Shown: positions 1 through 8,669 of the stretch, one piece after another | Numbering within the stretch: position 1 is the first letter of the stretch | Layout: every line of letters begins with the position of its first letter | Source: Streptomyces syringium | GTDB taxonomy: Bacteria; Actinomycetota; Actinomycetes; Streptomycetales; Streptomycetaceae | Length of the DNA stretch: 64,000 bases | NCBI RefSeq assembly: GCF_017876625.1 | Contig: NZ_JAGIOH010000001.1 | Location: 124,001 to 188,000, forward strand | Direction: 5' to 3' | Translations under genes and position numbers: made by a program | The notes under the pieces: generated by a model | Told to the model about the DNA's origin: nothing | Seen by the model: the letters and a program-made list of their open reading frames with translations, nothing else | The model's database searches: none

Positions 1-51
1 CGGACCCCGGACGCGATCGAGTCGTGGATGGGCGAACTGATGGAAGGCTGA
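1..51 (+). CDS. 3' end of an unidentified gene (partial)
   Basis: An open frame enters from the left edge and ends at a TGA at 49-51, giving a C-terminal tail of sixteen residues ending in ELMEG. Too little remains to assign a family. It runs in the same direction as the hydroxyproline cluster but is separated from it by about 58 bases that hold a promoter and operator-like sequence, so it is probably not in the same transcript. Confidence 0.4.
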   Translation, partial: RTPDAIESWMGELMEG

Positions 52-74
52 GAAGAGTTATCCGAGGACGGCCC

Positions 75-104
75 TTGGCAGCCGTAGTGCAATGTGAAAT
101 ATTA
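75..104 (+). promoter_or_regulatory. Putative promoter and GntR-type operator of the hydroxyproline operon
   Basis: A -35-like TTGGCA lies at 75-80, and an AT-rich stretch (97-105, containing AATATTA) sits about 17 bases further on, right before the GTG start at 110. Within it is TGCAATGTGAAATATTA (89-105), whose left half matches the palindrome in front of the GntR gene at 6484-6496. The promoter ends so close to the start codon that the transcript could be leaderless; no Shine-Dalgarno is visible. Inference: the downstream GntR regulator controls this promoter. Confidence 0.5.
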
Positions 105-109
105 CTGCT

Positions 110-1258
110 GTGTCCACCAGAAACTCCTCGGACGTCATCGTCGTCGGAGCGGGCGTGGTCGGTGCCGCCTGCGCCTACTACGCCGCCCGCTCCGGCCTCT
201 CCGTCACCGTGATCGACCGTGGCCCCGTCGCGGGCGGGACCACGGGGGCCGGCGAGGGCAACCTGCTGGTCTCCGACAAGGCGCCCGGCCCCGAGCTCGA
301 TCTGGCCCTGCTCTCCACACGCTTGTGGCGGGAGCTGGCCGAAGAGCTGCCGGCCCGCATCGAGTTCGAGGCGAAGGGCGGCCTGGTCGTCGCCTCCGAC
401 GACTCGGGGACGGCCGCGCTGCGGGACTTCGCGGCGGCGCAGACGAAGGCGGGCGTCCGGGCCGACGAGGTGTCGGCCGCCCTGCTGCGCGAGCTGGAAC
501 CGCACCTCTCCCCCGCCCTCGCGGGCGGCTTCCACTACCCGCAGGACGCGCAGGTCCAGCCCGCCCTCGCCGCCGCCCATCTGCTGCGCGCCTCGGGCGC
601 CCTCGTCCGCACCGGCGAGGAGGTCACCGTGATCCTCACCGGACCGGGCGGCGAGGTGCGGGGCGTACGGACGCCGGCCGGTGACGTGCACGCGCCGTAC
701 GTGGTGAACGCGGCCGGCACCTGGGGCGGCGAACTGGCCCGGCTCGCCGACTCGTTCCTGCCCGTCCTGCCGCGCCGGGGCTTCGTGCTCGTCACGGAAC
801 CGCTGCCGCGTGTCGTGCGGCACAAGGTGTACGCGGCGGACTACGTCGCCGATGTGGCGAGCGGGTCGGCGGCCCTGCAGACCTCGGCCGTGGTCGAGGG
901 CACCCCGGCGGGGCCGGTACTGATCGGCGCCAGCCGGGAACGGGTCGGCTTCGACCGCAGCCTGTCGGTGGAGGTGCTCCGGCGCCTCGCCGAGGGGGCC
1001 ACCGCCCTGTTCCCGGTGCTGGCGAAGGCGCGGGTGATACGGACCTACGCGGGGTTCCGTCCGTACCTGCCCGACCATCTGCCCGCGATCGGAGCCGACC
1101 CCGGCGTGCCCGGGCTGCTGCACGCCTGCGGCCACGAAGGCGCGGGGATCGGCCTGGCCCCCGCCACCGGCCTGATCGTCGCCCGGCTGATGACGGGCGA
1201 GCGACCGCCGATGGACATACGACCGTTCCTTCCCGGCCGGTTCACGTCCGCCGCCTGA
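110..1258 (+). CDS. FAD-dependent oxidoreductase, D-hydroxyproline dehydrogenase subunit
   Basis: This 382-residue DAO-superfamily flavoprotein has an N-terminal Rossmann FAD motif (VGAGVVGAACAYYAA, about residues 11-25) and a C-terminal glycine-rich FAD-contact segment (HACGHEGAGIGLAPATG). It resembles the glycine/D-amino-acid oxidase-like subunit of heteromeric dehydrogenases of the HcnABC and opine oxidase type. With the next two genes it should form the enzyme that oxidises cis-4-hydroxy-D-proline to the pyrroline, passing electrons through the [2Fe-2S] subunit. The GTG at 110 directly follows the putative promoter. The substrate is inferred from the complete hydroxyproline pathway downstream. 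Confidence 0.85.
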   Translation: MSTRNSSDVIVVGAGVVGAACAYYAARSGLSVTVIDRGPVAGGTTGAGEGNLLVSDKAPGPELDLALLSTRLWRELAEELPARIEFEAKGGLVVASDDSGTAALRDFAAAQTKAGVRADEVSAALLRELEPHLSPALAGGFHYPQDAQVQPALAAAHLLRASGALVRTGEEVTVILTGPGGEVRGVRTPAGDVHAPYVVNAAGTWGGELARLADSFLPVLPRRGFVLVTEPLPRVVRHKVYAADYVADVASGSAALQTSAVVEGTPAGPVLIGASRERVGFDRSLSVEVLRRLAEGATALFPVLAKARVIRTYAGFRPYLPDHLPAIGADPGVPGLLHACGHEGAGIGLAPATGLIVARLMTGERPPMDIRPFLPGRFTSAA

Positions 1259-1306
1259 ACCCCCTGTTCCCTTCTGTTCCCGTCCCGTACCGAGAGGAGG
1301 CCCGCA

Positions 1307-1621
1307 GTGGCCCGTACCCCCGCCGGCCTGGTCAGGGCGGAGCCCGGTCCGCCGTTCGAGATCACCTTCGACGGCCGTACGGTCCCCGCCCTGCCCGGCC
1401 AGTCCATCGCCGCCGCGCTGTGGGGGGCCGGCATCCTCGCCTGGCGCACCACGCGTGAAGGCAACCGCCCGCGCGGGGCGTTCTGCGGCATCGGACAGTG
1501 CTACGACTGCCTCGCCACCGTCAACGGGGAGCCCAACCGAAGGGCCTGCCTGGTGCCCGCCCGGCCCGGCGACGCGATCACCACCCAGGAAGGACACGGC
1601 CATGCCGAGCTCAGCGTCTGA
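1307..1621 (+). CDS. (2Fe-2S)-binding subunit of D-hydroxyproline dehydrogenase
   Basis: This small 104-residue protein has the plant-type ferredoxin fold of HcnA-like subunits. The iron-sulfur ligands are visible as FCGIGQCYDC (about residues 65-74), followed by a fourth cysteine in RRACLV. Proteins of this size work as the electron-transfer gamma subunit between the two flavoprotein subunits. The GTG start at 1307 is preceded by GAGAGGAGG. Its 3' end overlaps the start of the next subunit by 20 bases, suggesting translational coupling and fixed stoichiometry. Confidence 0.85.
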   Translation: MARTPAGLVRAEPGPPFEITFDGRTVPALPGQSIAAALWGAGILAWRTTREGNRPRGAFCGIGQCYDCLATVNGEPNRRACLVPARPGDAITTQEGHGHAELSV

Positions 1622-3065
1622 GCCGTACGACCTCGCGGTGATCGGTGCGGGGGCGGCCGGTCTCGCGAGCGCCGCGGCCGCCGCCCGCCACGGCTTGTCC
1701 GTCGCGCTCCTGGACGCCTCCGGGCAACCCGGCGGCCAGTACTTCCGCCACCCCGCCCCGGCCGCGGGCGCCCGGCGGCCACAGGCACTGCACCACGACT
1801 GGTCCGCCTTCGCCCGGCTGCGCCGGGGCCTGACGGCCGACGGCATCGACCACCTCACCTTCCACCACGTCTGGAGCGTGACCCGGGACAGCGACGGCCT
1901 GTGGAGCGCGCACGCCCTGACCGGGACCGACGGTGACGGCGACCGCCCGGCCCGCGTGCGGGCCCGCGCGATCCTGCTCGCGACCGGCGCCGTCGAGCGG
2001 CAGCTGCCCTTCCCCGGCTGGACACTGCCCGGCGTCGTGGGCGCCGGAGGTGCCCAGGCGATGCTCAAGTCGGGTCTCGTCCTGCCCGGCAGACGGATCG
2101 TCGTCGCGGGCAGCGGACCGCTGCTGCTCGCCGTCGCCTCCTCGCTCGCGGGGGCGGGCGCGGACGTCCCCGTCGTCGTCGAGGCGTCCGGCTATCTCGG
2201 CTACGCCCGGCATCCGCGAGCCCTGGCCACCAATCCGCACAAGCTCCTCGAAGCCGCCGTGCACGGCTCGGCGCTGCTGCGTCACCGGGTCGCCCTGCGG
2301 ACCCGCAGCGCGGTCACCGAGGTGCACGGCACCGACCGGGTGGAAGCCGTCACGGTCTCCCGCCTCGACCGCCACTGGCGGCCGGTGCCGGGGGCGGGCC
2401 GCCGGATCGCCTGCGACGCGCTGGCCGTGGGGCACGGGCTGATACCGCAGACCGAGCTCGTCACCGGGCTCGGCTGCGCGATGCGCCGCACACCGGACGG
2501 AACATACGCCCTCGCCCTGGACGACCTCCAGGAGACCTCGGTCGCGGGCCTGTGGGCCGCCGGGGAGACCGGCGGGATCGGCGGCTGGCAACTGGCCTGC
2601 ACCGAAGGCGAGTTGGCGGGCATCGCCGTGGCCGCCCGGCTGCGCGGCGAGCCGGCGCTCACCGGCACCACCCGTGTGCGGAAGCTGCGCCGCCGCCGCG
2701 GCCGCATGCGCGCCTTCGCCGCCGCCATGGCCGCCGCCCACTCCCCCGCAGCCGGCTGGAGCGACTGGCTCACCGACGACACGGACGTCTGCCGATGCGA
2801 AGAGGTGACCGTGGGAAGGATCCACGAAGCCGTCACCTGCTTCGGCGCCCACGACGCGCGCACCGTCAAGCTCCTCACCCGCGCGGGCATGGGCTGGTGC
2901 CAGGGCCGGATGTGCGCGACAGCCGTGGCCTGCCTCGCCGCCGGGGGTACGGCGCGGGGGACAGTACCGCCGTCGGCCGAGCGCAGGCCGCTCGCCGTGC
3001 CCGTTCCCCTCGGGGTGCTGAGCGCGCTCGACGACCCGCCGTCCACCGAAGAGAGCACCGACTGA
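1602..3065 (+). CDS. NAD(P)/FAD-dependent oxidoreductase, D-hydroxyproline dehydrogenase large subunit
   Basis: This 487-residue pyridine-nucleotide-disulfide-type flavoprotein resembles HcnB. It has an N-terminal FAD motif (VIGAGAAGLASAAAAA), a second dinucleotide motif in the middle (VVAGSGPLLLAVA) and a C-terminal BFD-like [2Fe-2S] domain with CxC (DVCRCEE) and CxxxxC (WCQGRMC) ligands. The ATG at 1602, inside the previous gene, has AGGAAGGA just upstream; the longer frame from 1455 would run through the previous gene and is less likely. It is the third subunit of the hydroxyproline dehydrogenase. Confidence 0.85.
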   Translation: MPSSASEPYDLAVIGAGAAGLASAAAAARHGLSVALLDASGQPGGQYFRHPAPAAGARRPQALHHDWSAFARLRRGLTADGIDHLTFHHVWSVTRDSDGLWSAHALTGTDGDGDRPARVRARAILLATGAVERQLPFPGWTLPGVVGAGGAQAMLKSGLVLPGRRIVVAGSGPLLLAVASSLAGAGADVPVVVEASGYLGYARHPRALATNPHKLLEAAVHGSALLRHRVALRTRSAVTEVHGTDRVEAVTVSRLDRHWRPVPGAGRRIACDALAVGHGLIPQTELVTGLGCAMRRTPDGTYALALDDLQETSVAGLWAAGETGGIGGWQLACTEGELAGIAVAARLRGEPALTGTTRVRKLRRRRGRMRAFAAAMAAAHSPAAGWSDWLTDDTDVCRCEEVTVGRIHEAVTCFGAHDARTVKLLTRAGMGWCQGRMCATAVACLAAGGTARGTVPPSAERRPLAVPVPLGVLSALDDPPSTEESTD

Positions 3066-3134
3066 CCCTTGCCACACCGCTTTTGACTGCTTCCGCGTGA
3101 CATGAGACGTCCCCCCATCAGAAGGGTTACCGGC

Positions 3135-4043
3135 ATGACCGCCACCTCCTGGAACACCGACCGCCCCTGGCGCGGCATCATGGTCGCCACCGCGCTCCCG
3201 CTGCGCGAGGATCTCTCCGTCGATTACGACGCCTACGCCGCGCACGTCCGATGGCTCCTGGACAGCGGCTGCGACGGTGTCGTCCCCAACGGTTCCCTCG
3301 GCGAGTACCAGACCCTCACCGCCGAGGAGCGGGCCCGCGTGGTCCGCACCGCGGTCGAGGCGGCGGGCGACGGCGCCCGGGTGATGCCCGGCGTCGCCGC
3401 CTACGGCAGCGCCGAGGCGCGCCGCTGGGCCGACCAGGCCGCCGAGGCGGGCTGCGGTTCCGTCCTGCTGCTGCCGCCGAACGCCTACCGCGCCGACGAG
3501 CACGCCGTACGCGCGCACTACGCCGAGGTCGCGGCGGCAGGGGTGCCGGTCGTGGCGTACAACAACCCCATCGACACCAAGACCGACCTGACCCCCGCCC
3601 TCCTCGCCGGGCTGCACCGGGAGGGCAGCATCGTGGCGGTCAAGGAGTTCAGCGGCGACGTGCGGCGTGCCTATGAGATATCCGAACTCGCCCCGGAACT
3701 CGACCTGCTCATCGGCGCGGACGACGTCCTGCACGAGCTCGCCACCGCCGGGGCCGTCGGCTGGATCGCCGGCTACCCCAATGCCTTCCCCACCACCTGT
3801 GCCGAGCTCTACCACGCCGCCGTCGCCGGGGACCTGGAGACGTCCCTGCCGCTCTACAGGTCGCTGCACCCGCTGCTGCGCTGGGACTCCAAGACCGAGT
3901 TCGTTCAGTCCATCAAGCTCTCGATGGACATCGTCGGCCGCCACGGCGGGCCCACCCGGCCGCCGCGCTTCCCGCTCACCGGGGAGACCGAGGCGCAGGT
4001 CCGCGCCGCCACCGAGAAGGCCGTCGCCGACGGTCACCGCTGA
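3135..4043 (+). CDS. DHDPS-family pyrroline-4-hydroxy-2-carboxylate deaminase
   Basis: This 302-residue class I aldolase of the dihydrodipicolinate synthase/N-acetylneuraminate lyase family has the Schiff-base lysine at about K170 (VAVKEFSGD) and the catalytic tyrosine at Y142 (VVAYNNP). In hydroxyproline clusters this paralogue deaminates and dehydrates pyrroline-4-hydroxy-2-carboxylate to 2-oxoglutarate semialdehyde. I chose the ATG at 3135 because AGAAGGG lies just before it; an in-frame ATG at 3102 lacks a ribosome site. The function rests on context; the fold alone would fit other DHDPS-family enzymes. Confidence 0.85.
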   Translation: MTATSWNTDRPWRGIMVATALPLREDLSVDYDAYAAHVRWLLDSGCDGVVPNGSLGEYQTLTAEERARVVRTAVEAAGDGARVMPGVAAYGSAEARRWADQAAEAGCGSVLLLPPNAYRADEHAVRAHYAEVAAAGVPVVAYNNPIDTKTDLTPALLAGLHREGSIVAVKEFSGDVRRAYEISELAPELDLLIGADDVLHELATAGAVGWIAGYPNAFPTTCAELYHAAVAGDLETSLPLYRSLHPLLRWDSKTEFVQSIKLSMDIVGRHGGPTRPPRFPLTGETEAQVRAATEKAVADGHR

Positions 4044-4093
4044 CGGCCGACCTGCCGCCGACCGCCGAAAGGCCCCCTGCCGAAAGGACGCTC

Positions 4094-5098
4094 GTGCGTA
4101 CCCGTCATGTCTTCCATGCCGTCGACTCGCACACCGAGGGCATGCCCACCCGCGTCATCACCGGCGGCGTCGGGGTGATACCCGGCACCACCATGGCCGA
4201 GCGCCGGATCCACTTCATCGAGCACCTGGACCACCTCCGTACCCTCCTGATGTACGAACCCCGCGGTCACGCCGCCATGAGCGGCGCGATCCTCCAGCCG
4301 GCCACGCGGCCCGATGCCGACTACGGGGTGCTGTTCATCGAGGTGTCCGGGCTGCTGCCGATGTGCGGACACGGCACCATCGGAGTCGCCACCGTGCTCG
4401 TCGAGACCGGAATGGTGCCGGTCACCGAGCCCGTCACCACCGTACGGCTGGACGCGCCGGCCGGACTGATCACGGTCGAGGTGCGGGTCGAGGACGGCGC
4501 GGCGAAGTCCGCCACGCTCACCAACGTGCCCGCCTTCTGCGTCGGTCTGGACCGGAAGGTGGCCGTACCCGGCTACGGGACGGTGACGTACGACCTCGCC
4601 TTCGGGGGCAACTTCTACGCCTTCGTCGAGCTCGAGGCGCTGGGCCTGCCCTTCGACCGGGACCGCAAGGACGACCTCCTCGCCGCCGGGCTCGCCGTCA
4701 TGGACGCCGTCAACGCCTCCGCGGACCGGCCCGTCCACCCCGAGCGCCCGGAGATCAACGGCCTCAAGCACGTCTACCTCGCCGCGCCCGGCTCCGACGC
4801 GTACCGCTCGCGGCACGCCATGGCCATTCACCCGGGCTGGTTCGACCGTTCCCCCTGCGGCACCGGGACGTCGGCCCGGATGGCCCAGCTGCACGCCCGC
4901 GGGGCTCTCCCGCTCGACCGTGACTTCGTCAACGAGTCCTTCATCGGTACGGAGTTCACCGGCCGCCTGGTGGCACAGACGGAGGTCGGCGGGCTGCCCG
5001 CGGTCGTACCGACCATCACCGGCCGCGCCTGGATCACCGGCACCGCCCAGTACTTCCTCGACCCGGACGACCCCTTCCCCGGAGGCTTCCTCCTATGA
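4094..5098 (+). CDS. 4-hydroxyproline 2-epimerase (proline racemase family)
   Basis: This 334-residue proline-racemase-family protein keeps both catalytic cysteines, C91 in LLPMCGHGT and C255 in SPCGTGTSA. The paired cysteines fit a racemase/epimerase rather than the trans-3-hydroxyproline dehydratases, where one is replaced. It should convert trans-4-hydroxy-L-proline to cis-4-hydroxy-D-proline, the first pathway step. The GTG start at 4094 follows GAAAGGA. Its stop overlaps the start of the aldehyde dehydrogenase gene (ATGA at 5095-5098). Confidence 0.9.
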   Translation: MRTRHVFHAVDSHTEGMPTRVITGGVGVIPGTTMAERRIHFIEHLDHLRTLLMYEPRGHAAMSGAILQPATRPDADYGVLFIEVSGLLPMCGHGTIGVATVLVETGMVPVTEPVTTVRLDAPAGLITVEVRVEDGAAKSATLTNVPAFCVGLDRKVAVPGYGTVTYDLAFGGNFYAFVELEALGLPFDRDRKDDLLAAGLAVMDAVNASADRPVHPERPEINGLKHVYLAAPGSDAYRSRHAMAIHPGWFDRSPCGTGTSARMAQLHARGALPLDRDFVNESFIGTEFTGRLVAQTEVGGLPAVVPTITGRAWITGTAQYFLDPDDPFPGGFLL

Positions 5099-6480
5099 CC
5101 GCCCAGCAGACACCGGACGACGTGACCTCCTTCGTCTCCCGCAATCCGGCCGACCCCTCGGACGTCGTCGCCGAGTTCACCGCGCCCGGCGCCTTCGCCA
5201 CCGCCGATGCCACGGACCGGGCGCGTGCCGCCCTGACCGGCTGGTCGCACGGCGGGGCCGCCGCGCGCTCCTCGGCCCTCTCGGCGATCGCCGGGGCGGT
5301 CGAGGCCGCCACCGAGGAGCTGGCCGACCTCGCCGTGCGGGAGGTGGGCAAGCCGATCGCCGAGGCACGGGCCGAGGTGGCCCGCACTGTCGCGATCTGG
5401 CGGTACTACGCCCAGGCGCCCTACGAGCCCACCGGCGCCGTCCACGAGACGGCCTCCGGTCCGGGGCTGCTGCTGACCCGCCGCCGACCGCACGGCGTCG
5501 CGGGCCTGATCACCCCCTGGAACTTCCCCTTCGCCATTCCGAGCTGGAAGGCCGCGCCCGCCCTGGCGGCAGGCAACACCGTCGTCCTCAAGCCCGCACC
5601 CGAGGCCACGGCCTGCGCCCTCCGCCTTGCCGAGATCACTCAACGGGCCCTGCCGGGCGGGGTGTTCACGGTCGTTCCCGGTGGTCCGACCGAGGGGGGC
5701 GCCCTGCTGTCCACCGCCGACGTCGTCTCGTTCACCGGTTCGACGGCCGTGGGCGCCGCGGTGGTCCGTGCGGCCACCGCCCGGGGCATCCCGGTCCAGG
5801 CCGAGATGGGCGGGCTCAACGCGGCGATCGTGCTGCCCGATGCCGACATCGAACGGGCCGCGGCCCATATCGCCTCGGCCATCGCCGGCTACGCGGGGCA
5901 GAAGTGCACCGCCACCAGCCGGGTGATCGCCGTCGGCGCGGCCCTGGAACCGCTGCGCGAGGCGCTGGCCGAGGCGGTGCGTACGCTCCCCGTCGGCGAC
6001 CCCGCCGATCCGGCCACGGTGTGCGGACCGCTCATCTCCGCGGCGGCGCGCGATCGCATCGGTGCGGCCCGGGGCGATGTCTCCGTCCTCGCCACGGGCG
6101 CCACCTGCGACGGGCCCGGCTGGCACGCCGCCCCGACGCTGGTGGAGAAGGTGCGGCAGAGCCACCGGCTGCTCGGCGAGGAGGTCTTCGGGCCGATCGC
6201 GGCCCTGCTGCCGGCGGACGACCTGGCGGACGCCGTCCGGATCAGCAACTCCGTCCCGTACGGCCTGGTCACCTCGGTGCACACCGCCGACCTCGGCACG
6301 GCTCTGCACGGTCTCGACCGGCTCGACACGGGTATGGTCCGCGTCAACGCCCCGTCCACCGGCGTCGACTTCCATCTGCCCTTCGGCGGCGCCAAGGCGT
6401 CGGGGCACGGACCACGTGAGCAGGGGCACGCGGCAATGGAGTTCTACACATCGAGCCGGACTTATACCCTGGCACCCTGA
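5095..6480 (+). CDS. Aldehyde dehydrogenase, probable 2-oxoglutarate semialdehyde dehydrogenase
   Basis: This 461-residue ALDH-superfamily protein has the general-base glutamate at about E237 ([11 protein letters not shown]), the catalytic cysteine at about C271 (GQKCTATSR) and the usual early motif [13 protein letters not shown]. In this operon it should oxidise 2-oxoglutarate semialdehyde to 2-oxoglutarate, the last step that feeds hydroxyproline carbon into the TCA cycle. Its start codon overlaps the stop of the epimerase, so the two are probably translationally coupled. Confidence 0.88.
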   Translation: MTAQQTPDDVTSFVSRNPADPSDVVAEFTAPGAFATADATDRARAALTGWSHGGAAARSSALSAIAGAVEAATEELADLAVREVGKPIAEARAEVARTVAIWRYYAQAPYEPTGAVHETASGPGLLLTRRRPHGVAGLITPWNFPFAIPSWKAAPALAAGNTVVLKPAPEATACALRLAEITQRALPGGVFTVVPGGPTEGGALLSTADVVSFTGSTAVGAAVVRAATARGIPVQAEMGGLNAAIVLPDADIERAAAHIASAIAGYAGQKCTATSRVIAVGAALEPLREALAEAVRTLPVGDPADPATVCGPLISAAARDRIGAARGDVSVLATGATCDGPGWHAAPTLVEKVRQSHRLLGEEVFGPIAALLPADDLADAVRISNSVPYGLVTSVHTADLGTALHGLDRLDTGMVRVNAPSTGVDFHLPFGGAKASGHGPREQGHAAMEFYTSSRTYTLAP

Positions 6481-6483
6481 ACG

Positions 6484-6496
6484 CAATGTGACATTG
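6484..6496 (+). promoter_or_regulatory. Palindromic operator upstream of the GntR regulator
   Basis: CAATGTGACATTG is a perfect dyad around a central G, four bases after the aldehyde dehydrogenase stop and about 40 bases before the regulator start. GCAATGTGA recurs at 89-97 before the first gene of the cluster. Size and symmetry fit binding sites of FCD-domain GntR proteins; autoregulation is inferred. Confidence 0.6.
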
Positions 6497-6537
6497 TACG
6501 CTGGTGGTCCAGTCCATCGGGGCACGAAAGGGACACC

Positions 6538-7257
6538 ATGGGGCACCTCAAGCAGCGCAACCTCATCACCGCCACGGAGCGGCTGCGCGACCAGGTCGCC
6601 CACGCCCTGAGGGCCGCCCTGATCTCCGGTGAACTCCGCCCCGGTCAGGTCTATTCGGCGCCGGGCCTCGCGGAGGACTTCGGCATCTCCGCGACGCCCG
6701 TACGCGAGGCCATGCTCGATCTGGCCCGGGAAGGCCTGGTCGAGCCGGTCCGCAACAAGGGCTTCCGGGTGACCGAGGTCAACGAGCGCGACCTCGACCA
6801 GTACACCGAGATCCGCACGCTGATCGAGGTGCCGATGACGGGCCGGATCACCCGCACCGCGACCCGCGAGGACCTGGAGGCCCTGCGGCCGGTCGCCGAG
6901 GAGATCGTGCGCGCCGCGCGCGACCACGACCTCATCGGCTATCTGGAAGCGGACCGCCAGTTCCATCTCTCCCTGCTGGCCCTCTCCGGCAACGAACGCC
7001 TCGTCGAAACCGTCAGCGACCTGCGCAAGCGCTCGCGTCTGTACGGGCTGACCGGCTTGGACGAGCGCGGTGAGCTGATCCACTCGGCCGAGGAGCATCT
7101 GGAACTCCTCGATCTGATGCTGGCCGGTGACGCCAAGGGATCCGAGAAGTGCATGGCCCGGCACCTGGGACATGTGCGCTCGCTGTGGGCCAAGGGCGCG
7201 AGCGCCGACCGGCCGGCCGAGCGGCAGAAGGGACGTGCTGCCGCCGCCCGGCCATGA
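6538..7257 (+). CDS. GntR family regulator (FCD domain), likely hydroxyproline-responsive
   Basis: This 239-residue regulator has an N-terminal GntR winged helix (about residues 14-80; AEDFGISATPVREAMLDLAREGLV is the recognition region) and an all-helical FCD effector domain (about 95-225). FCD proteins bind small carboxylates through conserved Asp/His residues; D, H and related residues are visible in EADRQFHLSLL and in the late AEEHLELLD segment. The ATG at 6538 follows AAAGGGA. A palindrome at 6484-6496 precedes the gene and a related half-site lies before the operon start, so it probably controls the cluster and itself. Confidence 0.85.
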   Translation: MGHLKQRNLITATERLRDQVAHALRAALISGELRPGQVYSAPGLAEDFGISATPVREAMLDLAREGLVEPVRNKGFRVTEVNERDLDQYTEIRTLIEVPMTGRITRTATREDLEALRPVAEEIVRAARDHDLIGYLEADRQFHLSLLALSGNERLVETVSDLRKRSRLYGLTGLDERGELIHSAEEHLELLDLMLAGDAKGSEKCMARHLGHVRSLWAKGASADRPAERQKGRAAAARP

Positions 7258-7285
7258 CCGCCGCCCGGCGGTGAGGAGAGGAATC

Positions 7286-8551
7286 ATGAACCCCGCCTAC
7301 GCGACCGTCGACCACGTCTTCACCGTGCCCCTGGACCACTCCGCGCCGACAGGCCCCGGAATCCAGGTGTTCGCCCGCGAGGTCGCCGCCCCCGGCCGCG
7401 CGGGCGAGGCACTGCCGTGGCTGCTCTATCTGCAAGGCGGACCCGGCGGCAAGTCACCCCGCCCGACCGCGGGCTCCCCCGGCTGGCTGGACCACGCCCT
7501 CACCACCCATCGGGTCCTGCTGCTCGACCAGCGCGGCACCGGCCGCTCCTCCCCCGTCACCGCTCGATCGGCATCCCGCTTCCCCGATCCGGAGCGGCTG
7601 GCCACATATCTGAGCCACTTCCGGGCGGACTCGATCGTCGCGGACGCCGAGCTGATACGCCGCGAGCTCTGCGGTGACGAGCCGTGGGAGACCCTCGGCC
7701 AGAGCTACGGCGGCTTCCTCACCCTCACCTACCTCTCCCGGGCGCCGGAGGGACTGCGGGCGTGTTACGTCACGGGCGGGCTGCCCGGGATCACCGCGAC
7801 CGCCGACGAGGTGTACGCCCGCACCTACCCCCGCGTACGGGACCGGGTCCTGGAGTTCTACGACCGCTACCCGGACGACGCCCTGCGGCTGCGCCGGATC
7901 GCCGACCTGCTCACCACCACCGACATCCGCCTGCCCGACGGGGACCGCCTCACCACCCGCCGGCTGCGCACCCTCGGACTGGCCCTCGGCATGGGCGACG
8001 GCTTCGAGCGCCTGCACTGGCTGCTCGACGAAGCCCTCGACGACCGGGGCGAGCCGACCGCCACCTTCCTGTACCAGGCGATGGGCCTGACCGCCTTCAC
8101 GGACAACCCCTTGTTCGCCGTCCTGCAGGAAACGCTCTACGGCCAGGGCGGCAGGCCCACCGGCTGGGCGGCGGCGCGCGCCCTGACCGGCTTTCCCGGG
8201 TTCGCCGAGGAGGCGGACCCCCTGCTGCTCACCGGCGAAATGATCTACCCGTGGATGTTCCGGGAGATCACCGGTCTGCGCCCCTTCGCCGACGCCGCCG
8301 ACCTGCTGGCCGCACGCACCGACTGGCCGCCTCTCTACGACCCCGCGCGCCTCGCCGCGAACCGGGTTCCGGTCGCGGCCGTCGTCTATCACGACGACAT
8401 GTACGTCGATGCGGGGCTCTCCCTGCGCACGGCCCGGGACGTCGCGTCGGTCCGCACCTGGGTCACCAATGAGTGGGAGCACGACGGCATCACCGCCTCC
8501 GGGCCGCGGGTGCTGGGCCGTCTGATGGATCTGGCCGCAGGCCGCGCGTGA
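7286..8551 (+). CDS. Alpha/beta hydrolase, proline iminopeptidase-like (S33)
   Basis: This 421-residue S33-type hydrolase has an oxyanion HGGPGG-like segment (LQGGPGGKSP), DQRGTGRS, and the nucleophile elbow GQSYGG with S140. The family releases N-terminal proline, or sometimes other residues, from peptides. Its place after a hydroxyproline pathway suggests it frees proline or hydroxyproline from peptides such as collagen fragments, which is an inference. The ATG at 7286 has GAGGAGAGGA directly upstream. No signal peptide is visible, so it should act in the cytoplasm. Confidence 0.8.
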   Translation: MNPAYATVDHVFTVPLDHSAPTGPGIQVFAREVAAPGRAGEALPWLLYLQGGPGGKSPRPTAGSPGWLDHALTTHRVLLLDQRGTGRSSPVTARSASRFPDPERLATYLSHFRADSIVADAELIRRELCGDEPWETLGQSYGGFLTLTYLSRAPEGLRACYVTGGLPGITATADEVYARTYPRVRDRVLEFYDRYPDDALRLRRIADLLTTTDIRLPDGDRLTTRRLRTLGLALGMGDGFERLHWLLDEALDDRGEPTATFLYQAMGLTAFTDNPLFAVLQETLYGQGGRPTGWAAARALTGFPGFAEEADPLLLTGEMIYPWMFREITGLRPFADAADLLAARTDWPPLYDPARLAANRVPVAAVVYHDDMYVDAGLSLRTARDVASVRTWVTNEWEHDGITASGPRVLGRLMDLAAGRA

Positions 8552-8669
8552 TCCCGGCGCACCGATGTGCGGAGCCATGAAGAAATGCCCACGATGGAAG
8601 TAGGCCCCGGGCGCAGTGAACCCGGGGGAACAGGGGGATCAGGAGCAGGGACGAAGGCCGGGAGACGAG

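Noticed and set aside
1611..4037. 808-residue open frame on the minus strand
   Set aside because: It lies opposite three well-supported genes, has a Gly/Arg/Val-rich composition typical of antisense frames in GC-rich DNA and no domain.
4828..7287. 819-residue open frame on the minus strand
   Set aside because: Antisense shadow of the epimerase, aldehyde dehydrogenase and GntR genes.
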